From Amoebophrya sp. A120 (taxonomy: Eukaryota > Sar > Dinophyceae > Syndiniales > Amoebophryaceae): DNA of 64,000 bases. The stretch's first letter is position 1. Every line of letters starts with the position of its first letter. Location: positions 8,538,799-8,602,798 of the forward strand of contig CAJINV010000003.1 of assembly GCA_905178155.1 (NCBI GenBank), read 5' to 3'. The translations under genes were made by a program, and so were the position numbers. The notes beneath the pieces were generated by a model. That model was not told the DNA's origin. It saw only the letters and a list, made by a program, of their open reading frames with translations, and did no database searches. Shown here one piece after another: positions 1 through 12,900 of this stretch.

Positions 1-1049
1 TGTGCGGGAGAGCGAGATCATGATCAAGCTCATTCTTTCTGTGATGCAGCTGAAGAAAACTCAAGGTCAAGTAGTATAGATAAAGTGCAAGTGGAACAGC
101 GATAAATGCAAGCAAGTCATCTGATCGGGGGCGAGATCTTCGGTAGCCATCAAAGGAAACTTCTTACTTTTGCCTCTCAGCGCCGGTCTGTTCGAGTTAC
201 ACTACACAACTACAACGACTCGTCCCACCGAAGCTGCGCTTCTAAAGAAGTAAAAACGCACATACCATAGCGCAGACTGGCGGAGGAAGAGCTGCTGAAG
301 TATTGAAAAAAATATTTGCGGCCACGAGTGCATTTTCAAAGTTTTTGCGAGACGTAATTGCTTCCGCGGAGAGGACATGCGCTTTTTCTTTTTGTTTTTC
401 TTTTTGCATCGCGCTTCCGAAAAATAAAAAACTATTTGTGAACACGGACGGACAAGTAGTCACTCGATGAGACTGCGGCAAAGATCTGCTCCTTTGCTAT
501 CCGAGATCTGAAGGCTCTTCAAGCTGCCGTTTATTGTCAATGCGCACGTCGATAATGGATAGTACTTGACTTGATCATAATGTCGTCTTCAACGCTCAAG
601 AATAATACCAACAGGACGACCAACGCACTGACACAGGGTGTCTGACGTGTGCCGCGCTTTTCTGTTCCTCATATTTTCGATGTGGACGCCGCACTATCTA
701 CATATAATTTGAAAAACTCCTTTACTTGACAAACGTCGCGAATTCAAATAATGCCCGCTGAGTCACTGCCTCGCCACTTGTCAACGCTCCAGCGCCAGCC
801 TTATGCGCTGCAAACATGTCTGAGTCTGGCGGGATCAAAAATGTGACGCAGAGAGATGCTGGAAAAAAAAGTCCGCGTTGGTCTTGCATAGCAGGCAGCA
901 AAAGATGCGAGCTCTTTGTCTCCAGGAGGGGACATTGCTTACGCAGACTACTAGGAATAGAGAAGCATCATGTGTCATGCTCGCTGAGCATTGCAGACTT
1001 GTTTCATGCAGCAGATGGTGCAAAAGCTGCGTGACAGGTGTCTGCTTTT

Positions 1050-1085
1050 TATTTCTTCCAGAACCAAACATCTTTGCATTTGATA
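1050..1085 (-). repeat. Introner-type terminal sequence (single end)
   Basis: Read on the minus strand this end starts TATCAAATGCAAAG and continues with a GGTTCTGGAAGAA block. It matches the ends of the introns at 39189-39460 and 27874-28209. Beside it (about 1086-1137) the minus strand has a short open stretch that could be an exon edge. I could not find the partner terminus between 500 and 1000, so the element is either degenerate or larger than expected. The rest of 1-1479 holds no gene I can support; it is presumably the 3' flank of the proteasome gene or introns of a gene running off the window. Confidence 0.45.
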
Positions 1086-1479
1086 AGCTTCCTCTGCCCA
1101 AGACGAAGACGCTCAACTGGGGTTCACCGTCAACCACCCTATTCCGCCTATTAAGAGATTTATAAATATTGCTGTATCAAAACCTTAACCTTTAGAGGAT
1201 CAATTTGTAGCTAAGAAGCAGTGCTAGAAAGAACCACCGAAAAAACAGAGTCTCGCTGCCTCATCTGATCCCCGTCTATGACGTTCTATTAGTCGGAGTT
1301 CATGTAGTATCTGTAAACATCAAAATAGTATCTCATGCAACTCAAAAGTGGGAGGACGACCGCGGTGGATCCGCTTTTCTGCCATCAAATACGGAAATCA
1401 CTCGTTGAGTGGAAGAGATGTAAATGCGATCTCCTTGCTCTTGAGATAAATTGCCGCAAACATTTATACAAAATAGGTG

Positions 1480-4400
1480 CTATACCTCTTCCAGGAAGTC
1501 CTGGACTTCTGCCGGCGTCAGCACTCGAAAAATCCCGTCATCGCGAATTATCGGGAGGAAGAAGCTCACATTGATTCCTGACTGCAACAGCAAGACATAG
1601 CAAAAATTGTTTGCAGTCATCATGCGGTAAGTATTGTGCAAGCGGCAGCAGCTGGAATTCAAATTCATAAAAAGTAGGGCAAACATGAAAAAACGGCTCG
1701 GAAAAAATTGCGATGTGACTAAAAAGAAAGTCTGTCCTGTGCATGCCCAGTCGATGCAGTCCTGAGCTTGTGAGTTCATGGCTGATTGCTTGCATACGAA
1801 CGACGCCAACTTCTATGTTCTCGGAGGTGAGCGCCCCTTCCGCATTTTCGCGCAATGGGATTATCCAAGCAAACACAAACTGTTGAGTTCTCAAACTCAA
1901 ATTCAATTTTACCAGCGTGTACCAGTCTGATCATGCAGCGACATCTTTATAAATATCTATCATATAATTCGTCATACCTCCTCAACAGAAGCGCCAGGGC
2001 CGCCCTCGTTGCGTTTCCACTTCGTTCTACTTACATACTGTACCCTCGTCGGACAGATGACGAAGACGACGACGACGAGATAAGACTGAATATAGTAAAA
2101 TCAAAACTACAGGTGGTTGCCTCAAAATTTTGCTAGGATATTCAGGATGGCGACATGGATGGCGTCTTCGATAGGCAGATCTTCTCGGTATCGCTTCTCC
2201 AGAAAGGTTTTCATGGACTTGTAGTTTTTGCCTGTTGTGCGGTGGTTGTTAGTTCGTTTTCATTCCGTTCTTTCCGTGCTGTCGAAGCAGCGGCTTCTTT
2301 AAGTAATAATAACACGGCCAATGTGAACGTACGCTTACGCAATACTAGGTATGTGTTTGATTACGACACCGGCACAAGAAGTGGAAAAAAAGTAGAACGA
2401 ACTGAAACTGGTGCGTTCTTTTGTTGCATAAACTTTACCAATGGCGCTGGCCTTCCAACCAAAAAACGTTCCTGAAGGGTCCACTTGAAACAGCTGAGGC
2501 GACTTTGTGCTTTTGTCATACCTGATGAGAGTTAAATTAGTGACTCTGGTGGTCGTGAAGCGAGAAATCAACACTCATTGACTTAAACCAGATCTTATCT
2601 TCTGTTTCAACGACGCCGTGACCTTAACTGGATTTTCATGAAACAGAAGCTACTTTGTCCTTTTCCTCAAAAAGCCGAAGCGGGTGCAAGTCTGTGGTGC
2701 ACCCAAAATAATGAAATGATCTTCAGCACAAACACCCACGGGGAGCAAATTTCGCTTGGAGCTGCGTAACAAGTTCGCGGTCGGCCGAGGCGTTGCCGTC
2801 CAAACTCTCATCCGGCCGGCCGGGTCGGTGTGTAAAAAGTGGCACGTTTATCCGCGACCCACGCGCCCGCTGGCCGGATGGAACTTGGGAACGACCGGCC
2901 AAACCTGGCGACAATCGCCCACCTGGGGACCGCGTCGCAAGCGCAAGAAGGGTTTAATGTACTTAATTTCAATTTCTGCACATAGAGCTAGAGGAGAGCC
3001 GCCTGGGATGACGTCACAGGAGCGTTAAATACTTCAAGCATCTTTGGAAAAAGTTGGTGCATGGTCGATAGAGCTCGGGCACTCCACGGCTGTGGTTCTT
3101 GCAGAAAAAAACAGAAACCAAGCAGGAGTAGGTGGCTTGAGGCCGCTCTGCAGCGGAAGCGACCGCTTTTGGCGACCGTCTAGGTCGGAATATTTTACCA
3201 GCGCGCAAAATGAAAATGCTGCCTCGTCTGCTGCAAAGAAGTCGCACAATCTACTTCAGAAGTCGGTGGCTGTGCAGCAGGGATCTGCTCAACCCTACGC
3301 TTCTTCCTGAAGGTTCGCGGCAAAAAAAGCATAAGCACGGAAAAAAAGCACAAAGTTTTTCCTTGTGGCGCACTTAAAAACCATTGGAAGGCTTTCACCA
3401 CAGAGAAGGTTCTTTAGTGCTTTCATCTGCAGCTGTTGTGCAATTTGTCAAAGGTGGAAGAGACCCTCGCGGACCTTCAGAAGGCTTGAAAAACCAATGC
3501 CAGAACAAGGCCTGTTCAGACCTTCTGAAAATTCAGAAAGTAGCGGGTTGAATGTTGTTGCTTTTCGGACAATAGAAGAGCTGGCGCTGTCGCAAGATGC
3601 AAAATATATGACCCTCGCTTTGAACCTTCAGACGAAAAACATCCTTCAGTTTTTTTTTGAGGTTTGCAAGAGTTTCAATTTGCATTTCGATTTCATCTCA
3701 CATGTGTACATCATTCAGATTCATATATATGAAGAAATAGTTATGGTACCCTGCAACCATCATAGAGACGCCAAAGGGCCGCACGCCACCACTTTGCGTA
3801 AATTCCTGCAAAATCATCCACAAGAAATCAAAATTTACCGTACCCAGACACACACAATCTTCAACCACATTCCCTGACGGACAAGCACGAGATTCGGAAT
3901 TCATGCAGATCAAAGAAAACTTATAAACTTGAATTTCCTTTCAAGGATGATGCAGGCATAGCGTGTTCTTGCTTGTTGGCGATCATGTTTTTGTTTTTGT
4001 GCATGTCGGTGTACGGTAATATTTATCTTTGCCACGGATAATAATGTTGGCTAGCTCCCGGGTACACTGGCCACACGGGATCTCCTCTCCATAAATAGCT
4101 GTCGTTTTGGTAATATTTATTGCATATTATATTTATATAGATGTGTAGAAAATATGCATATGGCGCTGTTGTGATAGATTGCACAGATTCGGCATGTGGG
4201 CCTCCGATCGCTGACCAAGCCAAGCCTCTATTTTTCAAAACAGAACGCTATGCTTTTCTCTATGTCGTACAAAAGGCATACACATCTATCTGTTGCGTTC
4301 TTGGGAAGAGAAAGATGACCACGACGAAAAGCCAACTTTTATACATATTGATATTCAGTATCACGGCCGTCTAAGCAGTACAATCTAGATTTACAAACCC

Positions 4401-5530
4401 GATGGCACGGCCCCTATAAAGCAATAATTGTTCTCAGGCAGCCAGCACCACATAGCATGAAAATATTTATTAGGCTTGGGAATCGTAGCGCTTTGACTTC
4501 CGGGTGGGCAAAATGAAAGTGACGTGTCACTTCGCTACGTGGTGCTGCCCATATCAGATTTAATCTGATAGAGCCACTGTTTCATAATCACTACCTTCTT
4601 ATACCTCTACCAGAATGCCATAGTGATAGTACCCGTAAGATACGGAAAAGCAAAAAAAGTGACAGCGTCTACCTCTACACGTCTAAGCAACATGACTTCT
4701 AGTAGCATATACCGGTGTAATTCTGTGCCCGTTTTCTTCCCTGTCTCAAGAGAACCTTGTAGTCGGGGGCCATGCCCGCGTATACCGTGCCAACCTGTAG
4801 TTGATTTTATTGAAAGAAAAATGTGTGAAGACCGGGAATGCGAAACTAGTTGAGATTACAAAAACGGAGCAGAAAAGGATGCAGGTTTTCCCCGAGACGA
4901 GAAAATGAAACACCCTCATTAAATCGTTCCGTTGGTGGAATAATGACGAATATTATTAGCGAAGACTAAGACAGGCAGAGTGGCAATAAATAGAAATTAT
5001 AAAAAAAATCATTAATCCAATACGCCCTTGCACAGATTGTCAATTTTCTTGAACGTCTGCTGATCCATCAGGGGGGAATGTAGTCGCTTTTCCGTAGCCA
5101 ACACGACTCCATCCTTTGCCTTGATTCCGAGGGCGCTCACTCCATTTTCCACGGCTGTTATCATGAGGAAAAATTGCCCCTCCCAATATCGAAAAAAACA
5201 GAGATTGTTCATGCTGATTTCGTGATTTGTGGCGCTAACATGGGGCGCGCCAGATGGCAATTTCTCTTGCTAGGCCAATGTCCGCACCGCGAGCGCGGAG
5301 TGGTTCTTACTCATTACTACAGTTCACTCTCTTCTTTTCTAGCACGGCAGAATAATTTCGATTTATAGTATGCACAATCCGACCGTCAGAAATTGAAAGA
5401 AGTCCGTACTATTCTTTTCAACATATGGGACAGTGGGGTTTTTCATTTTGATAGCTGCCAAGGCGTATTCTATTTGAAACAGCTTGCCGCTCTGGGAGAA
5501 CGTGGTGAGAGAAAATGAATACTCGCTGTC
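1480..5530 (-). CDS. PSMA2: 20S proteasome subunit alpha type-2, nine exons
   Basis: This is a structural subunit of the outer alpha ring of the 20S proteasome core, which gates substrate entry. I rebuilt it from exons (high to low): 5454-about 5528, 5024-5153, 4713-4794, 4043-4098, 3750-3811, 2439-2521, 2136-2231, 1797-1857, 1480-1543; the phases agree throughout. Visible family hallmarks are [35 protein letters not shown], the GMAPDYKVL segment, [42 protein letters not shown] and the C-terminal [16 protein letters not shown] before TAG. The total is about 235 residues, the normal length for the family. The start is not resolved: the first coding stretch opens without an ATG after an in-frame stop, so a small upstream exon is likely. 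Introns 2, 3, 5 and 6 are GT-AG; introns 1, 4, 7 and 8 are not and carry inverted-repeat ends. Confidence 0.93.
1544..1796 (-). repeat. Introner-like intron 8 of PSMA2 (253 bp)
   Basis: The exon edges share TTCG, and the intron runs from TATGCAAGC to CCCGATA on the minus strand. There is no GT donor or AG acceptor at the position needed to read VVR-DDGIF. The two ends are partly inverted copies; both contain a CTCACA block followed by GACTGCA. Removing one TTCG copy plus the insert keeps the frame. Confidence 0.7.
1858..2135 (-). repeat. Introner-like intron 7 of PSMA2 (278 bp)
   Basis: The flanks share ATCC. The intron starts TAGCAAAATTTTG and ends GCTTGGATA before the second ATCC copy. The inverted-end similarity is short (AGCAAA). 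No GT-AG pair restores the frame. The splice gives two residues more than the human protein in this loop, so the exact junction is tentative. Confidence 0.55.
3812..4042 (-). repeat. Introner-like intron 4 of PSMA2 (231 bp)
   Basis: The exon edges share ATT, and the joined protein reads [15 protein letters not shown] as in the family. The first and last 40 or so bases of the intron are inverted repeats, both containing ACCGTAC followed by a GACA...CAC block. Donor and acceptor are not GT-AG. Confidence 0.75.
5159..5453 (-). repeat. Introner-like intron 1 of PSMA2 (295 bp)
   Basis: On the minus strand the intron begins TATCAAAATGAAAAA and ends TTTTTCCTCATGATA, an inverted repeat. The flanks are GCAGC and ACAGC. 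Joining them gives [15 protein letters not shown], which aligns without a gap to the human LAAV...GIKA segment. No GT-AG alternative gives this protein. Confidence 0.8.
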
Positions 5531-5559
5531 GATTATCCGGTGTGGCAAAAATGCACGTC

Positions 5560-7970
5560 ATTATAGCAGTCTTGGGAGTTCCACATTCCAAATTTGCATC
5601 CACGGCACAGTCGTGAGTAGCTAGTCCGCTGTGCCTGTGTCACGAATCATGCTTCTCATGCTGATTCCAGAATGCAAAGTTGTAGTTTCTTTCCACCACA
5701 AACCCGTACTTAGAGATTGGCTCTCACGGCTCATTTGAGGCATCCGGCACATGCAAGAACTCCATGACAAATATGGTATATATGAGTGCGATTTTACTGA
5801 GGATAACGATGCCCGCCATTTTGTCGTTTTCTTGTCGTCAAAATTTAACTGACACACGAAGCCCAAGTCCTTGTTCGCAAATGTTGAAGCTTCGGCGGTC
5901 GGAGTCGCTAGGGAGTCTTCTCTAATACCGCTTCAGGGTGTTAGTTTCTCCTGCTAGTGCTACTTTTGGTCGGCGACACGGTCACGCTCGCGTGGCCGGG
6001 AGATGGATGTCGTGCCTTGCAGCGAATGATGAGTAATAAAGTCTTTGCGATCCCGATCGACCGGCGACACGGGGGATTCAGTAAGTTCCTGCCAGGTTCG
6101 CGCGTCGCTGCTTATCGTTACAGTTGCTCTCGCACTCGCTATTGCCACGATAATGTATGTGTGACGTCGTCGTGATAGATACCGGAGGTTGAGAAGAGGC
6201 CGCGAAATTGAAGAAAGGCGAGCGGGGGAAGACGAAGAGGACGGGCGGCTTGTTAATTGTTCTACTGTTGCTCCAGGTACTCGTACCACTATCGCGGCGA
6301 GTGATGCGGTTTCTGATTCTTTCACGCGTCAACCAGAGCAAACCGGGAAAAATTTGTCTCGTCTATATTCAAACAAAATCTCAAGCTCAACTGAGACCGA
6401 GTCGGTATTGCCGTTTCAATTTATGATCGGAGAACTAGGTTTGCGCCCTCGGAGGTACTCCAAGCAAAACAAATCGAAACAGCCGTAATCCTTGTCCCAA
6501 GAGCGGCGGAGGTATGTAGATGTAGAAGTGGTTAACCCAAAGTAAAGATTTTGCGGCCAGCCGTGCTTCTCCAAACTGTAAGTAAACAAACCTCGTCGAA
6601 AATTTCACGTCGTCTTTCGATTCAGATTCTGAGAAATTATTCACAACCTTGTTCTAGTTCTAGTACACGTTGTTCTACCAGTGACAATAGAAGTAGCCAA
6701 CCACTATCCCTAATAAACTCCCTTTGTGATAAGTTATTTCTAGTACTGGCGGCTTTGATTTGCTTGAGTCGCTGAACGGAACTAAAGATTCATGGCTTGG
6801 ATATCGTGGTGATTCGTCGGAGACTCTTACTTTCAAATACAAATACAAACGAGTGCTGGAGAGCTTTTTCCAAAATAGATCCAATTTTTTGACTACCCAT
6901 GCATCCTGGTCCAGCTACAGTCTCACGTCACTATTTTTTATGATGGAAAGAGCTACATACTAATTCTAATGCGTCCGTCTCGGTGAGCGTGAGGCTAAAT
7001 TAAAAATGTCAACGATTGGACATTCATCCAAGTCTAGATCTTCACAAAAATCACCGCACACATGCTGAATGTCTACAGTGAAGGTGTCATATTTTGTTTT
7101 TACATTCTCGTTCCTGGTGTTGTGGATCCAAGTTTGCGTCATGCTCTGGCGTTGGATCAGGGCGGCCGAGGAGCCGCTGCCACGGCAATCGCGCCAAAAA
7201 CAACATTGCATGTAATTCGTGATCGTGATCAGAGGGTTGCATTGAACACCAGCAAGTTCTGTCTCGCAATAATACTGATTGAGATTCTCATCTCGACTAT
7301 GTATCATAATCATAGGCTTCAACATTCGAGTTGCGCCGTCGATGATCTTCATACGGCGACTCTTGTATGTTCCAATTTTTCCTTGTTGAATATCGATGTG
7401 ACTTCATTAGTGTAGCCATTTTCTCCCGAGCTTAATCTTTTTGCCTTACGCAAATTATCATACATATCGATACTACTCAGGAGCAACTTCATCAGCAATG
7501 TGCGTCAGTTAGTCAGGAGCAGTCACTTTGCAGGAGCTGCTGGGCACAAGGTGAAGCTCAGGAGACAGCGGGAGTGCTACGACTATAATAATACAAGACT
7601 GAGCCTGTCCGTCTCCGTTGTTCGTGCCTCTGAAAGCTTTTCTGGCGCCCGCAACTACGAAGGAATACAGTTTCCACGAAATACGCTGCGAAGTTACGAT
7701 TTCCGCCTTTATTACCGGTGAAAACGGGAGCCCGTGTCGGCATCGCTTGCTCTCCGTCCTCAAAAAGCTGTTGTCGCGCGACGTGTCAACTCCTTCTGTT
7801 GCAGAAGTGGCTCGATCTACTCCGTGCGTATGTTTCTTTTCTTTTATTTGAGGATGAATAATCTTGATCTAGTTAGAAACATCAAGGGCACGACCAGGCG
7901 ACATCAGGTCGTGGAGCCTCTTCGTCTCTTGTTACAGTACCTGTGCAGGCTCAGGCAGTGCAGCGACTAG
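5560..7970. other. Stretch without a supported gene (one weak ORF inside)
   Basis: Apart from the weak ORF at 6966-7352, I see no domain, exon chain or repeat family here. The first exon and promoter of the proteasome gene may lie in the low-coordinate part. Short ORFs occur on both strands with no family resemblance. Confidence 0.4.
6966..7352 (-). CDS. Hypothetical ORF, 128 aa
   Basis: An ATG-started ORF ending in TAG. The protein is mildly acidic near its C-terminus (GDFCEDLDLDECPIVDIF) and has several cysteines. I recognise no family. It could be an exon of a longer gene or a chance ORF. Its strand agrees with all supported genes in the window, the only contextual support. Confidence 0.25.
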   Translation of the reverse strand: MKIIDGATRMLKPMIMIHSRDENLNQYYCETELAGVQCNPLITITNYMQCCFWRDCRGSGSSAALIQRQSMTQTWIHNTRNENVKTKYDTFTVDIQHVCGDFCEDLDLDECPIVDIFNLASRSPRRTH

Positions 7971-7972
7971 AT

Positions 7973-9743
7973 TTAGTCAAAGAATTCCGGCTGTGCGGCA
8001 GCGCGGGCCTTGCAGTTGTCTTCGCAGTAGCCCTTGGTTTCGCGACGGAAGACAGAGTAGACATCCTTCAGGTCCAGCCTCTGTGTCTGCAGGCGTTGCA
8101 CTGCGGCCGGATCTTTGTTTATCTTCTCGAACTTCTTGCTGACAGCGTCGATTATGCAACATGGGAAACGAGTTATCATCATTTTTCAGAAGTTCTGTGA
8201 GTATATTCGTTCCTTGACATGACCTGTGAATACTACAAATGATATAGCTTCGGCTCATATTCTTATTCGCACTAATTTCTTGGATTGGTCTGGATTGGTT
8301 TATCTCTCAAAACATGTTGGCTTTCGCGCGGTGACGAGTCACAAGCGATGTGATACTCGTCGATAAAACAGAGCAGTTCAGATAAAGTTGTCCCTGTACG
8401 TACTTTTGCTGTACATCTGCCTTTTTCCTTTTGTCATGAGTCTGAATCTATATCACAAGCCCGTGATTCATAAGATTTCTACTTCATATCGACAAGCCCT
8501 GGTGTGGAGCGCGAATCCGATGCCGTCCTCAAACGTGGAGGAGTTTGACTCGGACACGCAAGCACAGGCGGCCAAAAAATGATGATGATGTCTCGCTTCG
8601 TTTTCATAACCAGCAGTGCCGGCACGATCTCTGCCTTGTCCTGCTTCGGCCGCTCTGCGGGGGTGTCGGCGGACGTGTCCGGGTTCCAGTCCGGAGTAAG
8701 GGCCTTGTCCGTGATCCGGTCCAGTAAAAACAGGTAGGTGATTGTGTCCGCAATCTTACCCTCGCCCTTGTCCGCGGCCTCGGCGTTGATCACGGTGCCG
8801 TCCGTGTAAGTGATTTGGTCGACTGGTGTATCTGGCGAGACGCTGTACACAGCAGAACGACTTGCTCGCTTGTATTCGCTGCGGTCTCCGCTTTCACCGT
8901 CCTTGAAATATCGACTCTTGTCCCACTCCAGCTGTTGTGAAAAAGTGGCTTTTGTTGTTCGGGAGATGATCACAGTCATATGCGCAGAGCAGCCGACTAC
9001 AACTCTATAAATATCTAGACAAAAGAACGTACACGTAGAGAATCGGATCGAGGACCTACCATCCTTTCCTCGTCATCCTTTTCACAAAGTCATTAAAAGA
9101 AGAGAGTCTGTCTCTGTACTGCGGAAACGAGGCTTTCCTTGTAGTCCTTCCACTTAGGCAGAAGGTTGGAGATTCGCCGGTCCTGATATGTAGAGCCGAG
9201 ATCAAAAAGGCTCGCCGGCTGCGGCGGCGTCGCCAAGGTCAGGCCGGCTGTTTATCGCAATGAAAAGCCATCACTGCTGCCTCAGAGAAAAGCATTGCTT
9301 GCACTGCGTAGGACGTAGAACAGTTGGTTACCAACTTGCGGAGAGCACACGCACATATAAGCAAGAGTCTGTGCTGCTACAGGGCGCCTTTGTAAGTACA
9401 TGCGGACTTTATCATCTCGTAAATAAGCCTGTAGCTCCTCGGCTGCCCAACTTCAAAATTCTAGGTAGCGCGTCGTGGCTTTCGGCGCTATCATGCTGCA
9501 CAGCGTTCCTATAAATGTCTAATTTATAATGATCAGCGCATTTCTCGAAGATCATTGCAATAGCAATACAAATCACATTTGCAAGCAATGTTCATCCTGG
9601 GGGCGCGGCGGTGTCCATTCTGATACAACTGCCCCCATCGATATTAGGTTTCCATGCACGGCAGGATTCCACGCAACCTTTTGGAAAGGTGCGTTCGCAG
9701 GCTGTTGCCAGGGTCCAGCCGTATATCCGCCGACCTGTGCAGT
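7973..9743 (-). CDS. Hypothetical multi-exon gene, unrecognised family
   Basis: Four coding-like exons. About 9580-9743 follows a CAG acceptor and begins VGGYTAGPWQQPANAPF. 9120-9247 contains SLFDLGSTYQDRRISNLLPKW. 8611-8931 begins LEWDKSRYFKDGESG. About 7973-8138 is the C-terminus, SKKFEKINKDPAAVQRL to AQPEFFD followed by TAA. The 9120/8931 junction is a clean GT-AG intron giving SAV-LEWDK or SA-LEWDK. The junction into the last exon does not keep frame with simple GT-AG sites, so another introner or a small exon is likely. The protein is hydrophilic, with no signal peptide or membrane span seen and two cysteines in the tail (GYCEDNC). No function is assigned. The stop lies about 2.4 kb upstream of the proteasome gene on the same strand. 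Confidence 0.6.
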
Positions 9744-9926
9744 CGATGTTTTTGGTTTGTTAAAAATACGGCCTCGGAGGTAGAAGTAATCACATTCGAT
9801 AAGCACCATCATAATTTCCGAGGGTGGCTACATTTTTTGTACAGTGCCAGTGGTAAAAATGGTAAAGGCCTTCGAAGAACTTCGTCGATATATTATCGGC
9901 CAGCAAGTAGAACCGAGCCGAGTAGA

Positions 9927-12900
9927 TTAGTTTGCTATTGCGTAAGTTTGTACCTGTACGGCAGGGTCCTGAACGGTCTCTTGCGGCCCCCAGGTCCGGT
10001 ACTGGAGAATGCCCTCCGGGTAAAACAAGCCGAGAACCATAGCCGCGAGGCCAAACAGACTGAAGAGCCAGTACTTGAGAACGCCCTTGCCGCTCCAGTA
10101 CGATGGCAGCTCTTCCTATGGAAGCGAAAATAAGCTCTGCCCCAGGGTCAGATCGTAGCGGGATGCGGGTATGAATGACGTCAGTGCGATTCATTGTGAT
10201 GGGCGTAACTCATACTCAAGAACGAGTCCTGGCTCGTCATGCTTCCGCTGTGTACCAAAATACAACATCGGCCACACCGACGCTTCTGACGACACAGCTT
10301 CTTGTGTTTCCGAATGCAAAAAAACCGCAGCGAACTGATACTGGGGCTTGTTCGACCTTTTTTGGTTTTCATAACTCCACCAGTTCGAGGCCAATCAGCG
10401 CTGGAAAAAAAGCCAGAAAGAAAAACGCACTGATTGCGCCGGAAACGTTGTCCCAGGAAAAACCTCGCGCGTCCACCCCCAGACATGAGCACAAGCGACA
10501 TGAAACAGCTCCTGCAGCACAAGATAAAATTGCCATGGCAGCCTGCCTCGAAGGAACTTTAATTTTATGTACAACCACACCACATAGAGATAGAACTCCA
10601 GCTACTTCATTCTACTACGTAAAATTTTACTCAATATGGCGGGGTCCCTTCGGAATTTTGTGCAAAAAACACTCAAAAGAAGCAAGCTTGTGAGGTTCGT
10701 CGTGTGTTTCTTTTGGTTCAGTCCTCGCATTCTTCATATACAGCCGCGAGGCAATTCATGACATACTTCGTTCTGCCGAGGATGTCTATCCGCATGCTTG
10801 CAAGTCCCGTACCCAGACACGGACACAGAGATCCCACTGCCATCATGTGGGAGTGGTCGCACGGAGGAGGTTTTTGCAGTGATACACGTTATTTAGAAAA
10901 TCCAACTCCCAACCCATAGTCGCGCAAACCACCGCCAATGCCCAGGCTGCGATCACGGGCCCAATCTGTTGTAAATATGTCAATAAACCACGTCTCAACA
11001 TTTTCCTGCCAAGAACAATAAACTCTGGATTGTTTTTCCACGACGGAGGATAAATATCGCAGCTGCAACAACTAGACCGAGTCGACAGTAGCATTCATAA
11101 TTTTCGCAGTTCGTGCCTACACTTTGTGCGGCGAATCCGGATGTAATATATATAAAATCATCTTCATCTGTGACCAAGGGAATATTTGAAAGATCTCGAT
11201 CGAGGAAGGTGGAAGTAAGAGTTGATGTCTTACAACTTGGTAGAAGACATGAGCAGGAGTGCCCCTGCTATAACAAAGAATACGAGGAGCTGAGCAGCCC
11301 AAACATAGTCTCCTCCAAAAAGATGCGATAAGGATGACGAAAAACTTTTAATAATATCATTTGATTATACCGTCCAGGCGAGCGTCCACCACCTACTCTG
11401 AAAGCCGATCTTCATTTATCACGATGAGAAGCGTCCCTGCCCCAGAGTCGGCTAGCTGCGAAGTGTTTGCACGGAGAAGCTTTCTACTCAATCATGCGCC
11501 CTAGCAAACTCGGGAAAGCTTGCCGCTTTGGACGAACGGTCAACAGCGCGCTTTCGTGGCTCAGTCTCAGAGTAGCGAGATCTACTCCTGCGCCGCGCTA
11601 CAATATCTAATATCTGCGGCATCTGGTGTCTGCAGAGCTGCATGATGCGGACAGGTTCTGAAGGAAAGCGCGACCGCCCTTAACGCAAGAGAAAAGGTCT
11701 CTACGGGGGTCGTGCGGAACCTGTGCAATGCAAACGCTTCGCTTGCTACTTTCTAGAGGCGTGGCACTTCTCAATTTGATATCATCGGGTAGTGGATCAT
11801 GGGAAAGACACAGAGCACCACCAGGGCCATCCCAATCATGACGGCAGGAGTATACCAGGCATCCTTGGGGAGGTTCATCAGCACGTTTCCTTGCAGTTCG
11901 TCACCATAGGTCATCATGCTGAAGAAAGGAACGGCATCGCACAGAAAATCTTCTACGCCAGCGCAAAAGCCCCCAACTAATCGTCCCGCACTGCTGCATG
12001 CATCTTCTTACCCTTTTTACCTGTCATGCTCGACAAAAATGGACATAAGTATACAAAGCAAGAGCTAGAGCACGCCTACGGTCGTAGGGCAGCACAACTG
12101 GAACATCATCAGAACGGTGCTCATTGATATACGTGATCACATGCTTGAGCTTGTTGTCAAGATCGATATGGTATGTATTACAGATACAGTTCGCAAGAAA
12201 GAATGTATGTTCATGTACATGTTGTAAAGGTTGATCATATACATATTGCAGCCATTCATCAGGAGCGATGCAGTCGACTCATATCTCGTCCAGTTCTTCA
12301 ACAGCTTCTTCTTCGATAAAAATTACTCGTCTGACTATACTGATATGCCACTTGCGAAGTAGACATCAGCCGCTGGGCGTGCACAACTGCATGACAAAAG
12401 GGGGGCGCTTAGATCGATGCTAATAGGCTGGGTAGGCGATTCTGCTCTGATAGAAGAGGAGAAAAAGGCAGAACATGAAGACGGTCGAAATCTTCATGGC
12501 CTTCCCGAATCGCTCGACGCTGCGGTTCTCCATTTCCTGGTACATGGCGGGCATGCCCGGCTGCACGCTGAAGGCCATCACGAGGGACGACATGAGGCCG
12601 AAACTACCGGTGTTGAGGCCGAAGAGACACAGATCCTGGGTCGCATACCAATAGCCTCCCGGGTGGCCTGGCAGCTGGTCCTTCTGCAGCGCGAAGTTGA
12701 CGAAGATGATGATCAGCACGGACAGGTTCACAAAGATACTGAAGTAACTGGTGTAGCTGAGCCACTTGAGGGGGAAGAAGACCAGCGGAGCGAGCTATCA
12801 AGAGTGAAACAATCCTCTCCGTCATGCGATTTTTCGTCAAACAGATACAGAATTCGGCTGACGCGTACGCGCCGCGTACGCAGCTTCGACGAGGAGATTG